A stretch of 38,086 bases of DNA from the NCBI GenBank assembly GCA_900770865.1, contig CAAGLU010000224.1, positions 1 through 38,086 on the forward strand. Direction: 5' to 3'. The notes under the pieces are model-generated. The model searched no databases, had not been told where the DNA came from, and was given only the letters and a program-made list of their open reading frames with translations. A program made the translations under genes and the position numbers. The stretch comes from an uncultured Atopobiaceae bacterium (GTDB lineage: Bacteria > Actinomycetota > Coriobacteriia > Coriobacteriales > Atopobiaceae). Of the stretch, positions 14,909-23,307 are shown in pieces; position 1 is the first letter of the stretch, and each line of letters starts with the position of its first letter.

Positions 14909-16111
14909 CTATCCGAGCACCTCACGAATGGCCTTCTCTGCGGCATCGCTCGCAGCAGCCCAGCTACCCTGGACCATCTGGGCCTTTCCGCCGCCACGGC
15001 CGTCGAGCCTGGAGTTAAGCTCCTTGCACGCAGGCCTCAGGTCCTTGTCGGAAGACGCCATGACGTACGCCAGGCGCGTACTATCTCCGGCCACGGGCGA
15101 GAGAGCCGAACATACCGTGGCATCCGTCGACTCGAGCACGCGCTCGCATAGGTAACGGAGGTCCTCGACGTCCAGTCCCGGGAGATTGCAGATGGCAAGC
15201 GCGTCAACAGGTGCCAGGCCAGCAACATATTGGTCAATCTGCTTACGGCCCGCCTGCTTGAGCTGGTGCTTGAGGTCGTCCTTCTCAGCAGAGAGACGTT
15301 GCACCGCCTCGGGCACCTCCTCGTCCGCAACCGTGAGGAAGTTGCTCGTCTCGCGGAGGGCTGCCATGGCGTCCTCACAGGCCTCAAGCGCGCGGCGACC
15401 ACAGAGAAGCTCAAGGCGCGTCCGCTTCTTCTTGGTGATCGTGCGCAGAATCTTGATGAGCCCCACCTGTCCCGTGGACGAGACGTGCGTTCCACAGCAG
15501 GCGCAGGAGTCCACGCCATCGATCCTCACCACTCGGATCTGGCCGTCGTGATCCTTCTTGCTGCGGTAGTCCATCTCGGCAAGCTCGGCAGGAGAGGGGA
15601 GAAGCGCCTCCACGCTCACGTCCTCACGGATGGCCGCGTTGGCACGTCGCTCGACGTCCAGCACGTCATCGGGCGTCAGGACGCCGTCAAAGTCGACCTC
15701 GATGCAACGCTCGCCCATGTGAAAGCCCACGTTGTTGTAGCCAAAGAGCGCGTGCACGATGCCCGAGACAATGTGCTCGCCGGTGTGCGCCTCCATGTTG
15801 TCACGACGCCAGGTCCAGTCAAGCGACCCGTGCACGCTGGCACCAACCGGAAGCGCGACGTCCGTGAGATGGATGACTTCGCCCGCGCCATTGCCCGCGA
15901 CCGCTTCGCGCACGTGTGCCACGAGGATATCGTCACCCGTGCCAACGCACAGCGTCCCGCGGTCACCCGGCTGGCCTCCACCTGTGGGGTAGAACGCGGT
16001 CTGGTCTAGAACGATGGAGAAGCCGCCATCAGCCGCCTCGCACGACACGACCTTGCCATCAAACTCGCGCAGGTAGGGCTTCGTGTAGTACAGCTCATCA
16101 AAGGTTTCCAT
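14909..16111 (-). CDS. alanyl-tRNA editing protein, long AlaX type with DHHA1 domain
   Basis: The 400-residue protein has the editing-domain zinc ligands HTGEH (about residues 106-110) and CACCGTH (Cys and His near 205-212), followed by a coiled linker and a DHHA1-like C-terminal domain ending in GRGGGKAQMVQGS. This is the AlaX-L arrangement, a trans-editing enzyme that deacylates Ser- or Gly-tRNA(Ala). GGG in FYPTGGGQPGD is the usual AlaX signature. I start at ATG 16111, nine bases after GGAGG; a longer in-frame start at 16159 lacks a ribosome site. TATCAT read on this strand at 16168-16173 could be the -10 box. Confidence 0.88.
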   Translation of the reverse strand: METFDELYYTKPYLREFDGKVVSCEAADGGFSIVLDQTAFYPTGGGQPGDRGTLCVGTGDDILVAHVREAVAGNGAGEVIHLTDVALPVGASVHGSLDWTWRRDNMEAHTGEHIVSGIVHALFGYNNVGFHMGERCIEVDFDGVLTPDDVLDVERRANAAIREDVSVEALLPSPAELAEMDYRSKKDHDGQIRVVRIDGVDSCACCGTHVSSTGQVGLIKILRTITKKKRTRLELLCGRRALEACEDAMAALRETSNFLTVADEEVPEAVQRLSAEKDDLKHQLKQAGRKQIDQYVAGLAPVDALAICNLPGLDVEDLRYLCERVLESTDATVCSALSPVAGDSTRLAYVMASSDKDLRPACKELNSRLDGRGGGKAQMVQGSWAAASDAAEKAIREVLG

Positions 16112-16197
16112 TGCCAGATGCCTCCATATGTCATGCGCGCGGTGCGCGAAACTATCCACAGCGGCTCATGATAGTCGCATTTCTGGGCGGTGGAGCG

Positions 16198-17568
16198 TCA
16201 GCGCCCCTCTCGCTCCTCCTGCGCAAGCTCGCGCAGAATCGACCACGCCATGGGAATCGTCACCAGAAACGTGATGACGTCGGTCACGGGCTGCGCCAGC
16301 TGGACGCCGAGAAGCCCAAGGATTGGCGGAAGAACAAGCACCACGGGACCAAGCACAAGGCCAAGCCTGCAGGCTCCCAGGATGGTCGCACGCCACATAC
16401 GCCCGGTAGTCTGAAGCAAGAAGTTGGTGATCATAGCGGTGCCCGTGAGGGGAAGCGTGAAGCTCTCCACGCGCAGGGCGAGCGTTCCTATGCTCACGAC
16501 CTCGGTGTCATTCGAGAAGAGCCCCACGAGCTGCGGCGCCAGGGCGAAGGTCACAACGCCCAGAAGTGCCACTGCAACAAACGCCGTGCGTACGGCAAAG
16601 CGGTAGCCAGCCCTAATGCGCTCGTAGAGCTTGGCCCCGTAGTTGTAGCCAACCACCGGCTGGAAGCCCTGGCCAATGCCAATCTGAACGTAGTTCCCAA
16701 TGCTCGTGATGCGCTGTACCACGGCGAGCGCGGCTATCGTTGCGTCGCCAAAGGGGCGGGCCGCCTCGTTGAGGAGCGTGGTGGCCACGCCGAGCATGCA
16801 CTGGCGCACAAAGGAGGGAAGACCGCCGTTCACGATCTTGGTGACCATGGCGCGGGTGGGCCTTCTCAGCCACTTAGGCGAAAGAGGCGTTATCCCCACG
16901 TGCTGGATCTGCCAGACGAGAATGCAAAAGCTGATGAATTGGCAGATCACCGTAGAGATGGCGCTGCCCGCTATTCCCAGACCAGCCCCATAAATGAGGA
17001 GCGGCTCAAGGCCAATGTTGATGAGGGCGCCTGTCATGATGGCAATCATGGAATGGAGCGCCTCTCCCTCGAAGCGCAACTGCATGTTGAGCATGAGCGA
17101 GCTGCACATGAAGGGTGCGCCCAGAAGAATGATGCCCACGAAGGTCTTGGCGTAGGGAAGGATGGTCTCGGTCGAACCCGCCACGAGGCAGATGGGCTCG
17201 ATGAAGATGTTGCCCACAATGGCGATGAGCGTGCCGAGAAGAAGCGTAGTTGCTAGGCCGTTGGTTGCCATGACGCAGGCGCGATCACGGTCCTTTGCGC
17301 CAAGGTAGCGCGAGATTGCGTTACCCGTGCCCTGTCCCATACCAAAGCCAACGGCTTGGATGGCGGTCATGACCACAAATGATATGCCAATGGCTCCCTC
17401 GGCGGAGGTTCCCAGCGACCCCACGAAGAAGGTGTCACAGAGGTTGTAGATGCTGGTAACGAGGTTAGAAACAATCGAGGGAGCGGCAAGCGTGAGGATA
17501 AGGGGTCGTACGGGCTCCTCCGTCATCTGCCGATACTTTGCCGCTGCTGTGTCTTCCTTACTTCCCAT
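16198..17568 (-). CDS. MATE-family efflux transporter
   Basis: A 456-residue membrane protein with about twelve hydrophobic helices in two homologous halves, each starting with a MATE-like stretch (PSIVSNLVTSIYNLCDTFFV in the first half; GGLPSFVRQCMLGVATTLL in the second). Motifs GQGTGNAISRYLGA and GQGFQPVVGYNYGA are typical of the DinF/NorM-like MATE proteins that export cationic compounds using a sodium or proton gradient. Start choice: ATG 17568 gives a normal-length N-terminus but has no ribosome site; ATG 17619 is an alternative with a weak AAAGAGA, but would leave only 29 bases to the divergent recQ gene. A TACCAT box at 17576-17581 on this strand would yield a nearly leaderless mRNA from 17568. 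Confidence 0.9.
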   Translation of the reverse strand: MGSKEDTAAAKYRQMTEEPVRPLILTLAAPSIVSNLVTSIYNLCDTFFVGSLGTSAEGAIGISFVVMTAIQAVGFGMGQGTGNAISRYLGAKDRDRACVMATNGLATTLLLGTLIAIVGNIFIEPICLVAGSTETILPYAKTFVGIILLGAPFMCSSLMLNMQLRFEGEALHSMIAIMTGALINIGLEPLLIYGAGLGIAGSAISTVICQFISFCILVWQIQHVGITPLSPKWLRRPTRAMVTKIVNGGLPSFVRQCMLGVATTLLNEAARPFGDATIAALAVVQRITSIGNYVQIGIGQGFQPVVGYNYGAKLYERIRAGYRFAVRTAFVAVALLGVVTFALAPQLVGLFSNDTEVVSIGTLALRVESFTLPLTGTAMITNFLLQTTGRMWRATILGACRLGLVLGPVVLVLPPILGLLGVQLAQPVTDVITFLVTIPMAWSILRELAQEEREGR

Positions 17569-17648
17569 GGGTTGTATGGTAGTACCCGTGGGCGGTGCCG
17601 AACAATCGGTGAGTGGCATTCTCTTTAAGTAGACATACAGGAGGATCA

Positions 17649-19268
17649 ATGGTGGCGGGCGAGAACGGCATAGACAGGCGAGAAGAGGCAATGGCACGCG
17701 CCCGAGAAGCCCTACGCACCTATTTTGGCTATGATTCCTTTCGGCCTGGCCAAGAGGAGGTCATCTCGTCGATTCTCTCTGGTCGCGACGCGCTTGCCGT
17801 CATGCCTACGGGAGCCGGAAAGTCCATCTGCTACCAGATTCCGGCCGTGCTTCTCGACGGTCTCACGCTTGTGGTGTCGCCGCTCATCTCGCTCATGGGA
17901 GACCAGGTGCGCTCGCTCAAGGAGGCGGGCATCCGGGGTTCCTACCTCAACTCCACGCTCACGCCACGCCAGCAGGAGGTCGTGATGGCGCGCGCCATGG
18001 CCGGGTGGTATGACATCATGTACGTTGCGCCGGAACGCCTGTCTGACCAGCGCTTCATTGCCTTTGCTCAGCAGATGCGCGTGCCGCTTGTGGCCGTTGA
18101 TGAGGCGCACTGCGTGAGCCAGTGGGGACAGGACTTTCGCCCGGCGTATCGCGGCATTCCCGCCTTTGTCAACCAACTCCCACAGCGCCCCGTTGTCTGC
18201 GCGCTCACGGCAACTGCCACGGCGCGGGTGCGACAGGACGTCTCCCGCCTGCTCGACTTGCGCAATCCCTCCGTCCAGGTGAACGGCTTCGACCGGCCGA
18301 ACCTGCGCCTCTCGTCCTTTGAGCTTACGCCCAGGGACCGCACGCGCTGGCTTCTGGGCTACCTTACGACACACCCCACGTGGTCCGGCATTGTCTATGC
18401 GACCACGCGCAAGAAGGTGGACGAGCTTGCAGAGACCCTGCGTGCCGCCGGAGTCACCGCGGTGAGCTACCACGCCGGCATGGAGAACGACGAGCGGGCC
18501 GCCTCGCAGGAAGCCTTTGTGCGCGACGAAGCTCGCCTCATGGTGGCCACCAACGCGTTTGGCATGGGCATCGACAAGTCAGACGTGCGCTTTGTGGTGA
18601 ACTGCGGGCTGCCCCTCTCGCTTGAGGAGTACTACCAAGAGGCGGGACGCGCCGGTCGCGACGGAGAGCCTGCCGAGTGCTACCTCCTGTGGAGCCGCGG
18701 TGACATACGAACGTGCCACTTCTTTATTGACAACACCGAGTTCCCGCCCGAGACCCCACAAGCCGAGAGGAAGACGCTGCTGCGCAACAGGGAGCGGCTC
18801 CTCTCTGCAATGATTGGTTATGCGATGAGCGAATCGTGCCTACGAGCGCGGGTGCTTTGCTACTTTGGCCAGGACGCTTCGTCGCTTGGGGCAGGCGATG
18901 GCTCTGCCGGGTGCGGCGGCTGCTCCGTGTGCCTTGGTAGCTCCGCCGACGAGTATCTGCGTGCCGCACGCCCGCGCAGGGCCTTTGGCGCCTCAGGATC
19001 CAGCGGCAGCTATCGCACGCGCGAACTACCCAGCGAGACCGAAGTCACCGACGAGGACGAGCGACTCTTCCAGCGCCTTCGCGCGCTGCGCAAGCAACTG
19101 GCAGACGAGTACAGCGTCCGGCCCTACATGGTCTTCTCGGACGCAACGCTGCGAGCCATGGTGCGACGCCGTCCCGCAAACGTTGAGGAGCTGCTCGAGG
19201 TCTCCGGCGTGGGGCGCGCCAAGCTCCAGCGCTACGGTGACGCTTTTCTCGAGGAAATCAACCGATAG
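17649..19268 (+). CDS. recQ: RecQ-type ATP-dependent DNA helicase lacking an evident winged-helix domain
   Basis: RecQ unwinds DNA 3' to 5' in repair and recombination. The 539-residue protein has Walker A MPTGAGKSICYQ, DEAH in VAVDEAHCVSQWGQDFRP, and motif VI QEAGRAGRDG. A zinc-binding site follows (Cys in SCLRARVLCYFG, then CGGCSVC at about residue 422), and an HRDC domain runs from about 473 to the end (FSDATLRAM, SGVGRAKLQRYG). Only about 45 residues, rich in Ser, Gly and Arg, separate zinc site and HRDC, whereas the E. coli protein (609 aa) has a winged helix of about 110 residues there. ATG 17649 follows AGGAGG. Divergent from the MATE gene. Confidence 0.92.
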   Translation: MVAGENGIDRREEAMARAREALRTYFGYDSFRPGQEEVISSILSGRDALAVMPTGAGKSICYQIPAVLLDGLTLVVSPLISLMGDQVRSLKEAGIRGSYLNSTLTPRQQEVVMARAMAGWYDIMYVAPERLSDQRFIAFAQQMRVPLVAVDEAHCVSQWGQDFRPAYRGIPAFVNQLPQRPVVCALTATATARVRQDVSRLLDLRNPSVQVNGFDRPNLRLSSFELTPRDRTRWLLGYLTTHPTWSGIVYATTRKKVDELAETLRAAGVTAVSYHAGMENDERAASQEAFVRDEARLMVATNAFGMGIDKSDVRFVVNCGLPLSLEEYYQEAGRAGRDGEPAECYLLWSRGDIRTCHFFIDNTEFPPETPQAERKTLLRNRERLLSAMIGYAMSESCLRARVLCYFGQDASSLGAGDGSAGCGGCSVCLGSSADEYLRAARPRRAFGASGSSGSYRTRELPSETEVTDEDERLFQRLRALRKQLADEYSVRPYMVFSDATLRAMVRRRPANVEELLEVSGVGRAKLQRYGDAFLEEINR

Positions 19269-19272
19269 GACA

Positions 19273-19315
19273 AAACCCTCGTTCCGGTGCCAGAATGACG
19301 CCCGAACGAGGGTTT
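19273..19315. terminator. hairpin after recQ, also readable as a bidirectional terminator
   Basis: AAACCCTCGTTC pairs with GAACGAGGGTTT over 12 bases; a C/C mismatch is followed by GGTG/CGCC and a nine-base loop CCAGAATGA. On the minus strand it ends in GGGTTTTG, so it may stop transcription of the aconitase X operon as well as recQ. Confidence 0.6.
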
Positions 19316-19338
19316 ACGACGGGATTATGTACGAGATG

Positions 19339-19377
19339 GGCCCTCCGGCGCCAAAGTGACGCCGGAGGGCCTTCTTT
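19339..19377 (+). terminator. rho-independent terminator downstream of recQ
   Basis: A perfect 12-bp stem GGCCCTCCGGCG / CGCCGGAGGGCC with loop CCAAAGTGA is followed by TTCTTT. Its top (GGCG-loop-CGCC) and loop closely match the hairpin just upstream (CCAGAATGA). Confidence 0.8.
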
Positions 19378-19407
19378 AGACGTAAATGCTGCTATAACCG
19401 CTGTTCA

Positions 19408-19443
19408 GGCGCAAAATTCTCGCCCAAAGGCGCATTTTCGCAG
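19408..19443. repeat. third hairpin-like GGCG...CGCC unit and partial fourth
   Basis: GGCG-CAAAATTCT-CGCC (19408-19424) again has a GGCG/CGCC stem and a nine-base loop, followed after CAAA by GGCGCATTTTCGC. It stands in line with the two larger hairpins upstream. No role known. Confidence 0.4.
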
Positions 19444-19454
19444 AAGCGACAACG

Positions 19455-19904
19455 TCACCCCGTAACGGTGACGGTACCATCCTCGGCAACGCTCACCTTC
19501 ATACCATCTTGCACGTAGCTGAGAAACTCGTCACCCAACTGGTCAACCACGACAAATGGGTGCTCGGTCCAGTTCTTGGCGAGAATGGCTCCCGCCGCGG
19601 CCAGGGGGTCGATGGGCTTCGAGAAGAGCATGCAGGCCGGTCCTGCGCCCATATCGCACGCGCACATGAGGACCATGCCACCCGTGGTAGAGCCGATGGT
19701 CTGCGGCAGGCAGATGGCCGCGCCCTGGAGCGGCTTCTTATAGAGATCCGGGTTGTTCTGATCAGAGCAGGGTGCCTTCACGTTCTTTAGGATGAGCGGC
19801 TGCTGGTAGCTTGCCAGCGTGTTGAAGCCGCCATGGCTTACCAGCGCCTTTGTGCTCACGGCTCCGCCAACAACAACGCGCCCCCTGAAGGTCTTCTCAG
19901 CCAT
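19455..19904 (-). CDS. aconitase X small (swivel, DUF126) subunit
   Basis: The 149-residue protein matches the small swivelling domain of aconitase X: RGRVVVGGAVSTKALVS near the N-terminus, the loop IGSTTGGMVL around residue 70, and GPACMLFSKPIDPLAAAGAI. In aconitase X this domain closes over the active site, and the loop Ser is essential in characterised enzymes. Known activities are cis-3-hydroxy-L-proline dehydration in bacteria and mevalonate 5-phosphate dehydration in archaea; which, if either, applies is unclear. Its ATG shares a base with the TAA of the large-subunit gene, so the two are translated together in fixed ratio, as expected for a heterodimer. Confidence 0.88.
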   Translation of the reverse strand: MAEKTFRGRVVVGGAVSTKALVSHGGFNTLASYQQPLILKNVKAPCSDQNNPDLYKKPLQGAAICLPQTIGSTTGGMVLMCACDMGAGPACMLFSKPIDPLAAAGAILAKNWTEHPFVVVDQLGDEFLSYVQDGMKVSVAEDGTVTVTG

Positions 19905-21175
19905 TAGTCAATCCTTCCCCTCGCGATGATGCGGAGCAGGTCGTCCTCGTCAAAGTAGCGCGCGCTCGTATACGTGCGCAGCTTGTTGGAGCACGTCACT
20001 ACCGGCAAGTCCGTGGCGGGATTGTCCATGTACATGAGCGGGCAGATGTAGGTGAGCTTGGCGCCCGCCGCCAGGAGCTTGCGCTTCTCAGGCGTTCCGT
20101 CAAAGGCTGCAAGTACATCGGGAGCGCTCGAGACAACCGTGGGCACCGCAACGCGCGTGCGCCCCTCGCGGGCGAGGGCCTCGGGAATGCGATGCGACCA
20201 GTCCTTGAGCTGTTCAAGCGAGCAGTGCGGGCAGCCGATGAACGCCAGACGGGGGCGGGCGTCGGGCTTCTTCCAGATGTTGGGGTAGCTCGCCTTCACG
20301 CGCTCAAGCTCCGCGTCGTCGATCACGTAGTGCTTCGCACCCTCAGCGATGAGGGACTCGCCCAGATCTGCCGCCTCGGGCGTTATGCCTGCCACGTGGT
20401 AGAGGCCCACGGCGCCGTTTGACGCCGTGGCGGCCCCCATGTCCTTGAGGTAGGCCTTTGCGGCATCGTCAAGCGTACAGCCCAGCCACTGGTCAAGCCC
20501 ACGGATGTAGGGAACCTCATCCATCACCTTCATGCCAATGGCAGAGCCCAGCACCTGCGCCTGGGGCTTCTTGGTGCACTCTACGTCCACGACCCATGTG
20601 GCCTTGCGTCCCTCATCGGTGAGAAGGCCAAACTCCGGGACTTCCCCCACGATGTTGCCAAAGAGGTCAATGAATCCGCTATTCCGGTTGCAGCGCGCGC
20701 CAAGGACAGAGTTGGCATAGACAACGGCGGAGGACTCTGCCCAGCTCAGGATGTCGCCGCGCTTTGGGGAGTTGCCAACTTCGGGCAGATAGCAGGTGCA
20801 GGTGAAGGCGTTCTCGTCCTTGAGGCCAACAGCACGCAGCTGACGCTCGTAGGCGTCCTGTTTGCTGTATGTGACCGCGCCTACGACCTTCTGGACCACG
20901 CTGGCAGGGACATCTGCGTTGTCGATGGGACGCGGGTCAACGGTGAAGGGTTCCTTGGTCTTAAGCCCGGCCTTGATGAGCTCGTCCATCAGGCGGAAGT
21001 TCGCCTCGAGGATTGAGATGCCAAAGCTAGTTACCAGGTGACCAGGTGCCGTCACCTTGACCATGCGCGTGGCGCCAAATGCCTCTCCGTACTCAACGAG
21101 CGTTCTCATCACCTTGGCAAGCGTCTCTCCTTGCTTGCCGTCGAGGATGTCACGCTCCTCTTGGGTCAGCTCCAT
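19904..21175 (-). CDS. aconitase X large (catalytic, Fe-S) subunit
   Basis: A 423-residue protein with the conserved aconitase X segments: EAFGATRMVKVTAPGHLV near residues 31-48, FTCTCYLPEVGNSPKRGDIL with paired cysteines near 125, SVLGARCNRNSGF near 157 and FIGCPHCSLEQL near 310. The conserved cysteines hold the Fe-S cluster in characterised members. The enzyme removes water from a hydroxy acid to give an alpha,beta-unsaturated acid or enamine. RBS is GGGAGG. It lies 36 bases after an enoate-reductase gene on the same strand and overlaps the small-subunit gene. Substrate class cannot be settled without comparing active-site residues with hydroxyproline and mevalonate-phosphate enzymes. Confidence 0.9.
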   Translation of the reverse strand: MELTQEERDILDGKQGETLAKVMRTLVEYGEAFGATRMVKVTAPGHLVTSFGISILEANFRLMDELIKAGLKTKEPFTVDPRPIDNADVPASVVQKVVGAVTYSKQDAYERQLRAVGLKDENAFTCTCYLPEVGNSPKRGDILSWAESSAVVYANSVLGARCNRNSGFIDLFGNIVGEVPEFGLLTDEGRKATWVVDVECTKKPQAQVLGSAIGMKVMDEVPYIRGLDQWLGCTLDDAAKAYLKDMGAATASNGAVGLYHVAGITPEAADLGESLIAEGAKHYVIDDAELERVKASYPNIWKKPDARPRLAFIGCPHCSLEQLKDWSHRIPEALAREGRTRVAVPTVVSSAPDVLAAFDGTPEKRKLLAAGAKLTYICPLMYMDNPATDLPVVTCSNKLRTYTSARYFDEDDLLRIIARGRID

Positions 21176-21211
21176 GGGCTGGCCTCCCTTCCTTCTCGTG
21201 ATTCCCCCAAG

Positions 21212-23266
21212 CTAGACGCGCGAGGCGGCCTCGTAGGCACGCCATATGACCGAGCGCAGGTTGCCTACGCCGGCGCAGTCGCCAACAAGCTGAACGTGGC
21301 GGCCGTCTGGCTGCGAAACGGGGTCGGGCGTGTAGCCAACAGCGCTCACCACCGAGTCGCACGCGATGCGCTCGAGCGTACCGTCCTTGTGCGAGATTTG
21401 CACCCAGTCCTCGCCAATGGCGCGCACCGTGGACTCCAGATAGACGGGAACCTTCTTCCAGGCAAAGAACTCACGCAGGTAGCTCGAGTTGGCAAGGCAA
21501 ACGCCGTCCTGCGCCACCAGGTCGTCCTTCATCTCCACGATGACGGGCTCCTTGCCGGAGAGGTAGAGCTCGAGCGCCACCTCGCAGCCGGTGAGGCCGC
21601 CGCCAATGACCACCACGCGCTGGCCAACCTTAGCCCCATCGAGGTAGTCCAAGGCATCCATCGCACGCTCGAAGCCCTGGACGGGCAGGCGCTTGGGCGT
21701 TGCGCCGGTTGCCACGATCGCGTAGTCCTCGTCAAGCTCCTGCACGTCGATGACCTCGCGGTTGTAGTGGATCTCGACGCCAAGCTCCTTCATCTGCCGC
21801 TCGTACCAGGCGAGAAGGTCGCGGAGCTTGCCCTTGAAGCTCGCGGATGCGGCCTCGCGGAAGACGCCGCCCAGATGGTCTGACTGCTCGTAGATGACGG
21901 GCCAGTGGCCGCGAAGCGCAAGCACGCGCGCGGCCTCCATGCCACCAATGCCGCCACCAACCACGGCGACGCGCCGGGGCGTGGTGGTGGGGCGGATGTG
22001 GTGCTTCTCGTACTGCATGGTCTCGGGGTTCACCGCGCAGCGAGAGAGGTGCAGCGAGTCCTCGAGAGTCTGCGTGTTTGCGTGCCCCCTGTAGTGGCAC
22101 ATGTTGAAGCAGCCGTTGTGGCAGCAGATGCAGGGGCGAATGTCCTTCTCGCGCCCCTCGACAAGCTTGGTGACCCACTCGCCATCGGCCAGGAACTGGC
22201 GAGCAAAGCCCACGGCGTCAAGCTTGCCCTCGGCCACGGCCTGTGCGCCCACATAGGGGTCCATGCGGCCGGCACAGACAACCGGCACGTCCACGTATCC
22301 CTTGATGTGCTCGACATCTGCAAGGTTGCAGTTCTCGGGCATGTAGATGGGCGGGTGAGCCCAGTACCAGGCGTCGTAGGTGCCGTTGTCGCAGTTGAGC
22401 ATTGCATAGCCCTCGTCGGTGAGGTAGCGTGCGGCCCATTCGGACTCTTCCATGGTGCGCCCCACCTCGACGTAGTCCTCGCCGGGGAGCGCCCCCTCGC
22501 GGAAGCCCTTGGTGCGGCTCACCACCGAGTAGCGAAGCGACACGGGGAAGTCCTCACCTGCTGCGTCGTGGATGGCGTGGACGATGCGCACCGGGAAGCG
22601 GTAGCGGTTCTCGCGCGAGCCGCCGTAGATGTCGTTGCGGTGGTTCACGTAGGGGAGGGTGAACTGGTCGAGAAGGTAGCCCTCGTGGACGGCGTGCACC
22701 TCCACGCCGTCAACACCGGCACCACGCAGCATCTCTGCGCAGGTGGCAAACGCCTCCACAATCCGGTCGATCTCACCGATGGTCATCTCGCGTGAGGGGA
22801 CCTTGTCCGACCAACGGTTGGGCGAGGGGGACGCTGTGGCGCAGATCTTGTCCAGGTCCAGGAAGGGCTTTGACAGCGCGCGCAGCAGCGGGTTGGTGTA
22901 GAGCTCCTCCATGGAGTCAGACACCGTGAAGCTTCGCCCAAAGCCAGCCGTGAGCTGCACGAACATCTTGGCTCCCGTGGCGTGCAGCTCCTCCATGAAG
23001 GGCTTGAGCTCCTCGTACATGGTGCGATTCTGATCTAGCCACTGGCCGCCGATGGGGTTGTAGACGGGCTGGCAGCCGGGAAGCAGTAGCCCCACGTTGT
23101 TCTGCGCGCGCTCCATGAGGAAGCGGGCACCGTCCCGGTCGAAGTGGTTTCTCTCCATCCACCCAAAGATGTTGGTACCGCCCATGGACGTCATGACGAT
23201 GCGGTTCTTGATCTCGCAGCCGCCGATGCTCCACGGAGTGAACAGTGGTTCAAGCCTTGAATCCAT
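21212..23266 (-). CDS. BaiCD/FadH-type NADH:flavin oxidoreductase (enoate reductase family)
   Basis: The 684-residue protein has an N-terminal Old Yellow Enzyme-like FMN barrel (about 1-345; VEVHAVHEGYLLDQF and YGGSRENRYRF), a 4Fe-4S site with C379-x2-C382-x3-C386, and C-terminal FAD (VVGGGIGGMEAARVL near 437) and NAD(P) folds (VVIGGGLTGCEVALELY near 555). This is the 2,4-dienoyl-CoA reductase/BaiCD architecture, in which NAD(P)H electrons pass through FAD and Fe-S to FMN to reduce an activated C=C bond. The fourth cluster ligand is probably C410 in LSRCAVNP, giving a longer gap than the x11-12 of FadH. RBS is AGAGGGCAGG; TATGAT at 23295-23300 on this strand could be a promoter. Next gene: aconitase X large subunit. 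Confidence 0.9.
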   Translation of the reverse strand: MDSRLEPLFTPWSIGGCEIKNRIVMTSMGGTNIFGWMERNHFDRDGARFLMERAQNNVGLLLPGCQPVYNPIGGQWLDQNRTMYEELKPFMEELHATGAKMFVQLTAGFGRSFTVSDSMEELYTNPLLRALSKPFLDLDKICATASPSPNRWSDKVPSREMTIGEIDRIVEAFATCAEMLRGAGVDGVEVHAVHEGYLLDQFTLPYVNHRNDIYGGSRENRYRFPVRIVHAIHDAAGEDFPVSLRYSVVSRTKGFREGALPGEDYVEVGRTMEESEWAARYLTDEGYAMLNCDNGTYDAWYWAHPPIYMPENCNLADVEHIKGYVDVPVVCAGRMDPYVGAQAVAEGKLDAVGFARQFLADGEWVTKLVEGREKDIRPCICCHNGCFNMCHYRGHANTQTLEDSLHLSRCAVNPETMQYEKHHIRPTTTPRRVAVVGGGIGGMEAARVLALRGHWPVIYEQSDHLGGVFREAASASFKGKLRDLLAWYERQMKELGVEIHYNREVIDVQELDEDYAIVATGATPKRLPVQGFERAMDALDYLDGAKVGQRVVVIGGGLTGCEVALELYLSGKEPVIVEMKDDLVAQDGVCLANSSYLREFFAWKKVPVYLESTVRAIGEDWVQISHKDGTLERIACDSVVSAVGYTPDPVSQPDGRHVQLVGDCAGVGNLRSVIWRAYEAASRV

Positions 23267-23307
23267 ATCCTGCCCTCTCTCTTAGCGTGTACCCATCATA
23301 GTGCGCC

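Noticed and set aside
15916..17256. Plus-strand frame opposite the MATE and AlaX genes
   Set aside because: Translation is rich in Arg, His and Gly with no domain and it overlaps two conserved genes.
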